Assembly (NCBI GenBank): GCA_964458705.1
Contig: CAYWKD010000009.1
Location: 1 to 64,000, forward strand
Direction of reading: 5' to 3'
From: JAAUTG01 sp964458705
GTDB taxonomy: Bacteria; Bacteroidota; Bacteroidia; Chitinophagales; Saprospiraceae
Length of the DNA: 64,000 nucleotides
Positions 8,908 to 16,934 of this stretch are shown piece by piece (within the stretch, counting starts at the first letter, position 1; each line of letters starts with the position of its first letter). The notes under the pieces are model-generated. The model was not told the origin of the DNA and did not search any database. It saw only the letters and a program-made list of their open reading frames with translations. The translations under genes and the position numbers were made by a program.

Positions 8908-10395
8908 ATGAAATACATACTAGCTTTAGATCAAGGAACAACGAGTTCAAGGGCTATTCTTTTCGACAGGAACAGCACTATTGTAAATGTGGCACAGCAG
9001 GAATTTACGCAGATTTATCCAAAGCCAGGATGGGTAGAACACAACGCCAATGAAATCTGGCAAACGCAACTCAAAGTAGCACAGGAGGTAGTGCAAAAGC
9101 AAAAAATAAGTGCTAGCGATATTGCAGCAATCGGTATTACCAATCAGCGTGAAACAACTCTTATCTGGGATAAAAATACTGGCGAACCCATTCATAACGC
9201 CATCGTTTGGCAGGATCGAAGAACGGCAGATATTTGCGATGCCTTGACGGCAGCCGGACAGACTGATTACATTCGCAAAAATACAGGCTTGGTCATTGAT
9301 GCCTATTTTTCAGGCACTAAAGTCAAGTGGCTACTAGACAACGTGGATGGCGCAAGAGCAAAAGCAGAAAATGGCGATTTGTTATTTGGTACAATTGATT
9401 CGTGGCTAATTTGGAAACTAACAGGTGGCAAGCAACACATCACAGATTACACTAATGCATCTAGGACTATGCTCTATAATATCAATGAGCTAGACTGGGA
9501 TGATTATTTATTGAAACAACTAGATATAACTAAGCAAATCCTGCCCACCGTGAAGCCTTCTAGCGAAGTCTATGGCCATACGGTCTCCTATCTCTTTGGC
9601 AGCGAAATTCCAATTGCTGGCATCGCCGGCGATCAACAAGCTGCTTTATTCGGACAAGCCTGCTACACTAAAGGAATGGCAAAAAACACCTACGGCACAG
9701 GCTGCTTCATGCTTTTGAACACAGGTGAAAAGCCCGTACAATCGAAAGCAGGTTTATTGACTACAATTGCTTGCGGGGCGAACGGAGAGGTGAACTATGC
9801 TTTAGAAGGTAGTATATTTATAGCCGGTGCAGCCATTCAATGGCTTAGAGATGGTTTAAAAATCATTGACTCATCGCCCGATTCTGAATACTTCTCGAGT
9901 AAAGTGCCTAGCACGGACGGCGTGTATGTTGTACCCGCCTTTGCGGGTTTGGGTGCGCCTTACTGGGATATGTATGCCAGAGGTGCGATTTTTGGATTGA
10001 CACGCGGTACCAAAAAGTCGCACTTAATCCGAGCTACTTTAGAATCTTTGGCTTATCAAACTAAGGACGTTTTGGATGCTATGGAGAAAGACTCGGGCGT
10101 GCCACTAAAAGCCCTTCGGGTGGATGGCGGCGCAAGTGCCAACAATCTCTTAATGCAGTTCCAATCAGATATGCTAGGCGTGCCAGTTGAGCGACCCAAG
10201 GTGATTGAAACGACTGCTTTGGGAGCAGCTTACCTTGCAGGTTTGGCAGTTGGATTTTGGCAGATGAGCGACATTAACCAAAACTGGCAACTCGATGAAC
10301 GCTTTGAACCAGCTATGGAAATTTCTAAACGTAACCAGTTGTATAAGGGCTGGCAAAAAGCCGTAAAACGTACAATGGGATGGGAAAAAGAGTAG
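8908..10395 (+). CDS. glpK: Glycerol kinase
   Basis: 495 residues, the usual length. FGGY-kinase motifs run throughout: ALDQGTTSSRAILFD (phosphate-1 loop, residues 5-19), GITNQRET, NAIVWQDRRT (glycerol site Arg/Asp), GTIDSWLIWKLTGG, AGIAGDQQAALFGQ (catalytic Asp of the GDQQA motif) and the C-terminal adenosine motif RVDGGASANNLLMQFQ. It phosphorylates glycerol to sn-glycerol 3-phosphate in the cytoplasm. No glpF or glpD lies nearby. The 90-base gap after the secreted hydrolase could allow one transcript, and a hairpin terminator follows. Confidence 0.97.
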   Translation: MKYILALDQGTTSSRAILFDRNSTIVNVAQQEFTQIYPKPGWVEHNANEIWQTQLKVAQEVVQKQKISASDIAAIGITNQRETTLIWDKNTGEPIHNAIVWQDRRTADICDALTAAGQTDYIRKNTGLVIDAYFSGTKVKWLLDNVDGARAKAENGDLLFGTIDSWLIWKLTGGKQHITDYTNASRTMLYNINELDWDDYLLKQLDITKQILPTVKPSSEVYGHTVSYLFGSEIPIAGIAGDQQAALFGQACYTKGMAKNTYGTGCFMLLNTGEKPVQSKAGLLTTIACGANGEVNYALEGSIFIAGAAIQWLRDGLKIIDSSPDSEYFSSKVPSTDGVYVVPAFAGLGAPYWDMYARGAIFGLTRGTKKSHLIRATLESLAYQTKDVLDAMEKDSGVPLKALRVDGGASANNLLMQFQSDMLGVPVERPKVIETTALGAAYLAGLAVGFWQMSDINQNWQLDERFEPAMEISKRNQLYKGWQKAVKRTMGWEKE

Positions 10396-10414
10396 TGCAA
10401 ATAGGTTTATGATG

Positions 10415-10476
10415 ACTATTGATCGCCTTTAGTGTCTATATTTCCAACGAGCGATCAATAGTTACGCTGTTTTTTT
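10415..10476 (+). terminator. Terminator between glpK and the convergent DUF547 gene
   Basis: A perfect 12-bp stem (10415-10426 ACTATTGATCGC with 10451-10462) and a 24-base loop, followed shortly by a run of seven T (10470-10476). It lies in the 84-base gap between two convergent genes. Confidence 0.65.
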
Positions 10477-10479
10477 AGC

Positions 10480-11262
10480 CTACAAGTCAATGTAGTGACC
10501 CAAATCTAGCGTCCAATCATAGTCTTTGAATGAAAGGCTTGGGTCGCTATCCTGAGGAATGACTTTGTATTTTTTCAGATAATCTTCTTTTGCACCCGAC
10601 AAACCACCGAAATCGCCTCTAAACCAACTAAAGAGTGCCGTTACATAGACTTTGTTTTCGGATGCTTCATAAGTAGTAGTCGCATTCAGGTAGCGACGGC
10701 TGCTCTCGTCTAGTTGCTTGTCTAGTTGATCGGCTTCATAGATAGCCACTGGTGGGCAACTTTTAGCTCCACAGTTTAAGGCAAAATGAATGCGTCCATC
10801 GCGTTCACTAACACGCAGTTTCTTTTCGTAGCTGCTCACAAACCATTTAGGCAAAAAGCCAAGTGCCAATTTTGACTGCGAGCCTCTGATGATACCGTGT
10901 TCTATGTCATCAAAACTCAGTTTTTTATTTGCAATGGTAGTGCGTGGGGTTGAAAAAAAGTTACCTCTATCTTCAAATAAGGCAGGATTGTTGCTCAAAA
11001 GCAATTGTATATTGGCGTTGTAGATGTTAATCCAAAATGCCTTTTTCTTCGTATCTGTATCTAACTGCTTGCTAAGTGCCTTCAAATCAAAAGTAGCCAA
11101 TTGATTTTGTATTGCTTCGTAAGGACGATCATGCCTTACTGACTCCAGTAATTGTGTCGAAAGATCAAGTGCATTATTAGCAGTAGAAATATTATTTTCG
11201 CTTTCTGTTGTATTTGTTGTATTCATTACATTTAAAAGCACTAATAAAACGATGGTTGTCAT
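10480..11262 (-). CDS. DUF547 domain protein
   Basis: 260 residues. The first 12-15 residues are hydrophobic (TTIVLLVLL), probably a short export signal or anchor. Residues about 75-215 carry the DUF547 core: KKAFWINIYNANIQLL, the IEHGIIRG segment, and HFALNCGAKSCPPVAIYEAD, the conserved Cys-rich signature. The family has a transglutaminase/papain-like fold in my understanding, but no bacterial member has a settled function. It is divergent from the glycosyltransferase at 11329 across a short gap that must hold both promoters. Confidence 0.8.
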   Translation of the reverse strand: MTTIVLLVLLNVMNTTNTTESENNISTANNALDLSTQLLESVRHDRPYEAIQNQLATFDLKALSKQLDTDTKKKAFWINIYNANIQLLLSNNPALFEDRGNFFSTPRTTIANKKLSFDDIEHGIIRGSQSKLALGFLPKWFVSSYEKKLRVSERDGRIHFALNCGAKSCPPVAIYEADQLDKQLDESSRRYLNATTTYEASENKVYVTALFSWFRGDFGGLSGAKEDYLKKYKVIPQDSDPSLSFKDYDWTLDLGHYIDL

Positions 11263-11328
11263 TTAATTAATTTTTATTTGTTGTAGAACAAGTTACAACG
11301 GAATGAATGTTCAGTGAATCTGGCTTAT

Positions 11329-12021
11329 ATGCAAGTAAGTATCATTATCCCGACATTAAACGAGGCAAAAAATATTGAGCAACTCGTACCTTATTTACAA
11401 GAAAACAGCGGAGATGCGCTTGTGGAAGTTATTGTGGTGGACGCTCCTAAGAGCGAAGACGGCACAGCACAAGTAGCTACTAAGTTAGGAGCTAAAGTAG
11501 TAAAATGCGACCAGTGCTGCCGAGCAGTGCAGCTCAATCTAGGAGCAGTACATGCACAGACGGGATTGCTCTATTTCGTACATGCAGACGTGCTGCCACC
11601 AGCGAGCTACTTGTTGGATATTCAGTCTGCTATTGATGATGGAAAGGAATGGGGCTTTTTTAGCTATCAGTTTAACACCAATAAGCTGCTGCTGAAGCTA
11701 AATGCCTTTTATACTAAATTCGACGGAATGTTCGCTGGGGGTGGCGATCAAACGCTTTTTATTAAAAAAGCTACTTTCGAGCAATTAGGAGGATTTGACG
11801 AAACGTATCGAATCATGGAGGATTTTGAGTTTACACAACGAGCAAGAGCAAGGAAATTACCTTTCACGATCATTCGCAATGATGTCATTGTATCCGCACG
11901 AAAGTACCAATCCAATGCTTATTGGAAGGTTAACTTGGTTAATTTATGGATGTTTTTACTATTCTGGAGCGGAGCTTCACAAGAAAAAATGATTCGCACC
12001 TATCGAAAGTGGTTAAAGTAG
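11329..12021 (+). CDS. Family 2 glycosyltransferase, TIGR04283 type
   Basis: About 230 residues. I start it at the ATG at 11329 (MQVSIIIPTLNEAKNIE) because the GT2 first strand begins immediately; a GTG at 11314 would add five residues with no conserved content. GT-A features are IIPTLNE at the N-terminus, a DAPKSEDGT nucleotide-sugar loop, YFVHADVLPP with the HAD metal-site triad, and GGGDQTLF followed by EDFEF acceptor-side residues. The order matches TIGR04283 proteins, often associated with arsenosugar or rSAM-linked loci. The usual TIGR04282 partner is not next to it here. Confidence 0.85.
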   Translation: MQVSIIIPTLNEAKNIEQLVPYLQENSGDALVEVIVVDAPKSEDGTAQVATKLGAKVVKCDQCCRAVQLNLGAVHAQTGLLYFVHADVLPPASYLLDIQSAIDDGKEWGFFSYQFNTNKLLLKLNAFYTKFDGMFAGGGDQTLFIKKATFEQLGGFDETYRIMEDFEFTQRARARKLPFTIIRNDVIVSARKYQSNAYWKVNLVNLWMFLLFWSGASQEKMIRTYRKWLK

Positions 12022-12051
12022 TATTTTAAAGTATTTCTATGGTCTTTCATA

Positions 12052-13149
12052 TTACTCATTACTTGAGGCCTTGATTGACTTTAATGTAACGTTATTTTTT
12101 CGATAAGTAATGCCCGCTCTAATGTAGTCAATACTGATAATATCGCCAGGGCGGTATCTAGCTACCTGCTCTTGTAGTTCTGGCATGGATTTTGTCTCTA
12201 CGCCGTTGATTGCAGTAATAACATCACCCGACATTAGTTTTGCATCGGCTGCTGAAGTACCTTCTATCACTGACCTCACATGGACGCCTTCTACTTTTTT
12301 TAGTTTGAGTTCTTGAGCAATTTGACTATTGACATCACTAATTGTAATGCCTAATACCGCTCGCTGAACTTCGCCAAACTCTTTTAAGTCACTTGCTATT
12401 TTAATCATTAAATTAGACGGTATGGCAAACGAAAAACCTTCGTATCCACCACTCTCGGAAATAATTGCTGTATTGATCCCCATCAATTCCCCTTTTACAT
12501 TTACAAGCGCACCACCACTGTTGCCGGGATTCACGACAGCATCCGTCTGAATGAAACTCTCGATACTATAATCCGAACGTAAAATCTGAATGTCTCTAGC
12601 TTTGGCACTCACTATACCTGCTGTTACCGTCGAATTTAAATTGAAGGGATTACCAACTGCCAGCACCCACTCCCCAACGCTCAAAGCGTCAGAGTCCCCA
12701 ATTCTCAAGGGACTTAAATCATTCGATTCAACTTTTAATAAAGCAAGGTCGGTGCTAGGGTCTGTTCCAATTAGCTTTGCAGTTAGCTCTTTTTTGTTAA
12801 AAAGAATAACCTCGTAGAAAGAAGCTCCTTCAATAACATGATTGTTTGTGATGATGTAACCATCTCTAGAGATGACTACTCCTGAGCCGCCTGATACTTT
12901 ATAATCTCCTCTATAAACGGTAATGCTTACTACTGAGGGAGTTACTGATTTTGAAGTAGCAACAAAATTTTCAATATCGCTATATGGTTTTACATTAACA
13001 TGATTAGCAAGCTGAACCTCTTTGACCTGTGAAGACTTTATTCTATATTTAGCATTGATCTGATACTCAAAGAATGTGAAACAAATAATACTCGTCACAA
13101 GAGCCGTGCTAGCAGCTACAATGATAGTTAGGAATATATGTTTTGGCAT
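12052..13149 (-). CDS. HtrA/DegP-like serine protease with one PDZ domain, membrane-anchored
   Basis: 365 residues. One N-terminal membrane helix (about 5-27) leaves the protease in the periplasm. The trypsin-fold catalytic triad is complete: His104 in TNNHVIEG, Asp134 in DPSTDLALLKV, Ser211 in NPGNSGGAL. A single PDZ domain follows (about 263-355). The architecture resembles DegS or small HtrA proteases: regulated cleavage or quality control of envelope proteins. No sigma/anti-sigma pair is adjacent. The gene is convergent with the glycosyltransferase, 30 bases apart. Confidence 0.92.
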   Translation of the reverse strand: MPKHIFLTIIVAASTALVTSIICFTFFEYQINAKYRIKSSQVKEVQLANHVNVKPYSDIENFVATSKSVTPSVVSITVYRGDYKVSGGSGVVISRDGYIITNNHVIEGASFYEVILFNKKELTAKLIGTDPSTDLALLKVESNDLSPLRIGDSDALSVGEWVLAVGNPFNLNSTVTAGIVSAKARDIQILRSDYSIESFIQTDAVVNPGNSGGALVNVKGELMGINTAIISESGGYEGFSFAIPSNLMIKIASDLKEFGEVQRAVLGITISDVNSQIAQELKLKKVEGVHVRSVIEGTSAADAKLMSGDVITAINGVETKSMPELQEQVARYRPGDIISIDYIRAGITYRKNNVTLKSIKASSNE

Positions 13150-13398
13150 AGTTGTAGCGTCTTTAGTAGATCGCCTAAAATTAACGTAAATATGGTACTT
13201 TTCTGTATATTGTTGGAATATTTATTCTATGTGTGTATTATTCCAGTGAACTCTTCTGTCAGCAAATCTCAATAACACACTTGTTTAATTTGATGTGAAA
13301 GATTAGTAAGTTTACACTTGGTTGAAACGCATAGAACTCGACTAAACAACATTTTACATCAATACTAAATGCCTCGTAAATTAAAACAAGTTTAAATC

Positions 13399-13962
13399 GT
13401 GAATACAACAACAGAAGAAATTATAGCATTGTATCGAAAGCATGGGCATGAATCCTATGGAGAAAATATGTCGCAAATTTCTCATGCAGTACAAGCTGGA
13501 CTAATAGCAAAAGCTAAAGGATTCGATTCCGAACTTATTGCAGCAGCCTTTTTACATGACATAGGCCATATTTGTCCAATGGAAATGCAGCAAGAATTTG
13601 GACGCATGGGGGATTTTGGAGTAGATGCCCATGATAAGTGGGGGGAGTTGTACTTAAAAGCTAAAGGTTTTTCAGATCGTTTAATTGCAACAGTTAGAAA
13701 CCATGTTGATGCAAAACGATATTTGTGCTATGCCGATGTAGCCTATTTTGAGCAACTCTCAGACGCTAGTAAGCAAACAATGACTTATCAGGGAGGCGTG
13801 ATGTCAGAAAAGGAAGCAAAAATATTTGAGCGTAAGCCATTTTTTGAAGATTCTATTCACATCCGTAGAATAGATGAAGAAGCTAAAGTCTCTGATTTTG
13901 AAATTACAGCGCAGCATTGGACTTACTTTTCAGAGCTCGTTGAAAGCATACAGAAGAACTAG
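13399..13962 (+). CDS. PhnZ/TmpB-like HD-domain mixed-valent di-iron oxygenase family protein
   Basis: 187 residues, starting with GTG (an in-frame stop lies just upstream, and the next Met is residue 24, inside the fold). HD metal ligands are visible: His29, His53-Asp54 in FLHDIGH, His78, His102 with Lys106, and Asp159. LSDASKQTMTYQGGVMS (120-136) matches the loop of the phosphonate-degradation HD family (TIGR03276 type), whose studied members oxidise 2-amino-1-hydroxyethylphosphonate or related trimethylammonium phosphonates. Glu22 of YGEN appears conserved, while the position I align to PhnZ Tyr24 is Ser19. No other phosphonate gene is nearby, so the substrate may differ. Confidence 0.82.
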   Translation: MNTTTEEIIALYRKHGHESYGENMSQISHAVQAGLIAKAKGFDSELIAAAFLHDIGHICPMEMQQEFGRMGDFGVDAHDKWGELYLKAKGFSDRLIATVRNHVDAKRYLCYADVAYFEQLSDASKQTMTYQGGVMSEKEAKIFERKPFFEDSIHIRRIDEEAKVSDFEITAQHWTYFSELVESIQKN

Positions 13963-14049
13963 TATCAAGCGTAACAGAATACGCTCGGTATGCGTTATTT
14001 ATAAAGTCATAAAAATGGTTTACTGAAATCTTTAACTTTACATATCATT

Positions 14050-16323
14050 TTGTTGTGCTGTTGGCTTAATCTGAATGGGCAAGCCACAGTTGAGCCATTC
14101 TATCTAAAGAGTAACCTCCAAGGTGGGTTTTATGAAGAAGCGGTAACCGTCGAACTTTATGCACCAATCGGTGTCAAAATCTTTTACACTACCAACGGTG
14201 CTGTACCAACTCCACACTCCAAACCTTACCAAAGCCCTATAACTATTGAATCAACAACTGTTCTGCGGGCATTAGCAGTAAAGAGCTTGAATGAACACAG
14301 CACATGGGCAGCTACTTTTTTTATTGACGAACCACCAACTCAGTTACCCGTCATTTCACTTGCCATTGAACCAACTTTACTTTTTGATGCAGACTATGGC
14401 TTATTTGTGGCAGGCAGATACGTTAGTGACTCCATTTGGTCGAAACCCAATGCTAACTTCTGGACACGCGATGAATTTCCCGCACATACAGAAATCTTTG
14501 AGTCAGACGGAACTGCTGTCTTCAATAGTGAAACAGGATTTAGACTTTTTGGAGGCTTCAGTCGCCTTTTCCCTCAAAAGTCTTTAACCATCGTAACTAG
14601 AAAAAAATATGGCAAAAAGCGCATTCAGCACCCTGTATTTGGAAATAGCAAGCCTCAAAAGTATAAATTTTTAGTCTTGCGAAACGCTGGTAGTGATTTT
14701 GGAAAAACACATTTCAGGGATGCTTTAATGGCGAGTTTAGTAGAAAACTGGGATATGGACTACCAAGCCTACCGCCCAGCACACGTTTATCTGAACGGCA
14801 TCTACTGGGGAATTTATAATATCCGAGAAAAAATCAATAAGCATTTTTTGAATGCTTATCACGATATTGATAAAGATAGTATCGACTTACTGGAGCACCG
14901 CTCTGTTGTTAAAAAAGGAAGCGATGAACATTACTTGAATTTACTCCACTACTTAGCAAGTCATGATTTGAGCAAAAAAGAACACTTTGATTATGTAGCC
15001 ACTCAAATGGAAGTAAATAATTTTATGGACTACCAAATTGCTCAAATTTATTTTGATAATCAAGATGCTGGTGGAAATATCAAGTTCTGGCGACCTCAAA
15101 CACCCAACGGCAGATGGCGATGGATACTCTTTGATACAGACTGGGGCTTTGGATTGAATGACTATTATGCCTACAACAATAACAGTCTAAAATTCCATAC
15201 AGCACCCAATGGAGCTGAGTGGCCAAATCCGCCGTGGAGTACATTTATATTAAGAAAACTACTAGAGTATAAAGATTTTCAAAACCTCTTTGTAAATCGC
15301 TTTGCCGATCATCTTAATCGGTCTTTTTCTACCTCTTTTGTTCAGCAGCGGATTGATTCTTTTCATCATGTCTTACAGTTAGAAATTCCACGACACCTTG
15401 AGCGGTGGAATTTAGAAGAAACTAACTGGCAGCGACAGGTGGCGCTGCTGCATACTTTTGCGGAAAAGCGTCCTGAAATAATGCGAATGCACTTAATGGA
15501 TTTTTTCAAACTCGGCGCACAGGCTATACTCCAGCTTTCCACTTCTGAGGGTGGCAAGGTTACACTAAATCAGCACATCGAGGTAAGGCATTCTTTTTCA
15601 GGCATTTACTTTGAGGATATTCCAATTAGAGTAAAGGCAATCGCTGACTATGGCTATCGTTTTTCACATTGGGAGGAGTTTCCCGACAAAGCATCAGAAC
15701 TTATTATTTCGCTTCGTGATACCTTTAGGCTCAAGGCCGTCTTTGAGCCCTATCGTCATCCACTAGCAGATAAGCTAATGATTAATGAAATCAATCCCAA
15801 TGCCCGTCATGCAGGAGATTGGATAGAACTTTATAATTATTCTGATCAGGCCATTAACCTAAAGAATTGGAAATTATCAGATATCAAACATACTTTTAGC
15901 CTACCTCCTGTTGAGATAGGAGCTAGAGATTATTTAGTAGTCTGCCAAAATGCTAGCCAGTTTTTAGAGACGTTTCCCAATGCTTATAACTTTGTCGAGG
16001 GCTTGACCTTTGGTATAAATAAGCACCATGAGCGCCTGCAACTTTTAGCAGCTGATGGAACAGCCATAGATAGTGTAAATTACACCATCGCTCCTACTGA
16101 TTCTACATTTACGCTTTCTTTACTACTCCCTCATTTGGATAATGCTCAAACTGAAAATTGGACGATTAGAAAAGGAGATGGTACCCCAAATGCAGGTAAT
16201 CCTTACTTTATAGAAAGTAGCATTAAAGCAGAACAAAATTTTTGGATGCAAGCAGGTATAATGTTAGGCGTTGGTATTATAATTATTTTGATCTTCCTAG
16301 CACAAATAAAAATTATTATGTGA
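14050..16323 (+). CDS. CotH-kinase family protein with chitobiase C-terminal-like and lamin-tail domains, C-terminal membrane anchor; start uncertain
   Basis: 757 residues from the TTG at 14050, but the true start is probably upstream. The in-frame codons from 14005 encode a full signal-peptide-like stretch (GLLKSLTLHIILLCCW...GQA) yet contain no ATG or GTG. An ATG at 14015 is out of phase by one base. Domains: CHB_HEX_C-like beta-sandwich (about 15-85, GVKIFYTTNGAVPTP), CotH atypical kinase (about 145-420; FGGFSRLFPQKSL, YLNGIYWGIYNIRE, and RWRWILFDTDWGFGL with the metal-binding Asp), lamin-tail domain (about 570-680; INEINPNARHAGDWIELYN), and a terminal membrane helix (about 730-755). Probably displayed at the cell envelope; kinase target unknown. 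Confidence 0.85.
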   Translation: MLCCWLNLNGQATVEPFYLKSNLQGGFYEEAVTVELYAPIGVKIFYTTNGAVPTPHSKPYQSPITIESTTVLRALAVKSLNEHSTWAATFFIDEPPTQLPVISLAIEPTLLFDADYGLFVAGRYVSDSIWSKPNANFWTRDEFPAHTEIFESDGTAVFNSETGFRLFGGFSRLFPQKSLTIVTRKKYGKKRIQHPVFGNSKPQKYKFLVLRNAGSDFGKTHFRDALMASLVENWDMDYQAYRPAHVYLNGIYWGIYNIREKINKHFLNAYHDIDKDSIDLLEHRSVVKKGSDEHYLNLLHYLASHDLSKKEHFDYVATQMEVNNFMDYQIAQIYFDNQDAGGNIKFWRPQTPNGRWRWILFDTDWGFGLNDYYAYNNNSLKFHTAPNGAEWPNPPWSTFILRKLLEYKDFQNLFVNRFADHLNRSFSTSFVQQRIDSFHHVLQLEIPRHLERWNLEETNWQRQVALLHTFAEKRPEIMRMHLMDFFKLGAQAILQLSTSEGGKVTLNQHIEVRHSFSGIYFEDIPIRVKAIADYGYRFSHWEEFPDKASELIISLRDTFRLKAVFEPYRHPLADKLMINEINPNARHAGDWIELYNYSDQAINLKNWKLSDIKHTFSLPPVEIGARDYLVVCQNASQFLETFPNAYNFVEGLTFGINKHHERLQLLAADGTAIDSVNYTIAPTDSTFTLSLLLPHLDNAQTENWTIRKGDGTPNAGNPYFIESSIKAEQNFWMQAGIMLGVGIIIILIFLAQIKIIM

Positions 16324-16382
16324 CCTAATCAGATCAATTGGTCAGAACAATATATTTTCTTATTTTATTTAAAACTTACAAA

Positions 16383-16853
16383 ATGTTAGACAAATTATTT
16401 GAATCTGTTAGTGGTAACGTGATTAGTCAATTAACAGCGCAAGCAGGCATCACTCAAGAGGATGCGGAAAAAGTATTGCCCGTGGCAAAAGAAACACTAG
16501 AAAGTGGTTTGATGAACGAAGTGAAAGGAGGAAACATCTCGGGCATTCTTGATATGTTTAATACAAAAACAGAAAATCTCGAAAGCAATGGGCTGTTCAG
16601 TAACTTGAAAGGTCAACTCCTCCAAAACTTACTAGCTAAGGCAGGGGTGCCAGATGCTATTGCAGGTCTTGCAGCAGATACGGGTTTACAGAGTATTATC
16701 AGAAACCTAAGTAGCATTTTAAGTAATGACGGCGGAGAAGTAACGAAAGAAAGCCTCATGAAAAATTTGGATTTAGGAGATATCGTCGGAGGCTTGCTAG
16801 GCGGCAATAAAGGCGGAATAGGTGGTATGCTCGGTGGCTTATTTAAAAAGTAA
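16383..16853 (+). CDS. DUF937-like small protein with Gly-rich tail
   Basis: 156 residues from the ATG at 16383, which I prefer to a TTG 45 bases upstream whose extra residues look like untranslated leader. The sequence MLDKLFESVSGNVISQL, a helical body with AGITQEDAEKVLPVA and a C-terminal GGLLGGNKGGIGGMLGG resemble small DUF937/YidB-like helical proteins of Bacteroidota. No catalytic residue is recognisable and there is no signal peptide, so it is probably cytoplasmic. It follows the CotH-type gene by 59 bases and is followed by a strong bidirectional terminator. Confidence 0.6.
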   Translation: MLDKLFESVSGNVISQLTAQAGITQEDAEKVLPVAKETLESGLMNEVKGGNISGILDMFNTKTENLESNGLFSNLKGQLLQNLLAKAGVPDAIAGLAADTGLQSIIRNLSSILSNDGGEVTKESLMKNLDLGDIVGGLLGGNKGGIGGMLGGLFKK

Positions 16854-16890
16854 TTTTCCCATTTATTGCACAACTAGATTTACAATTTTA

Positions 16891-16930
16891 AAAGCCTCCT
16901 GTAATATAAAAGTTAATTACAGGAGGCTTT
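16891..16930. terminator. Bidirectional terminator between convergent genes
   Basis: A perfect 15-bp stem, 16891-16905 (AAAGCCTCCTGTAAT) with 16916-16930, and a 10-base loop. The stem ends in AAA and TTT, so it can act on both strands. It sits in the 81-base gap between the DUF937-like gene and the DUF4175 gene. Confidence 0.9.
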
Positions 16931-16934
16931 CCTC

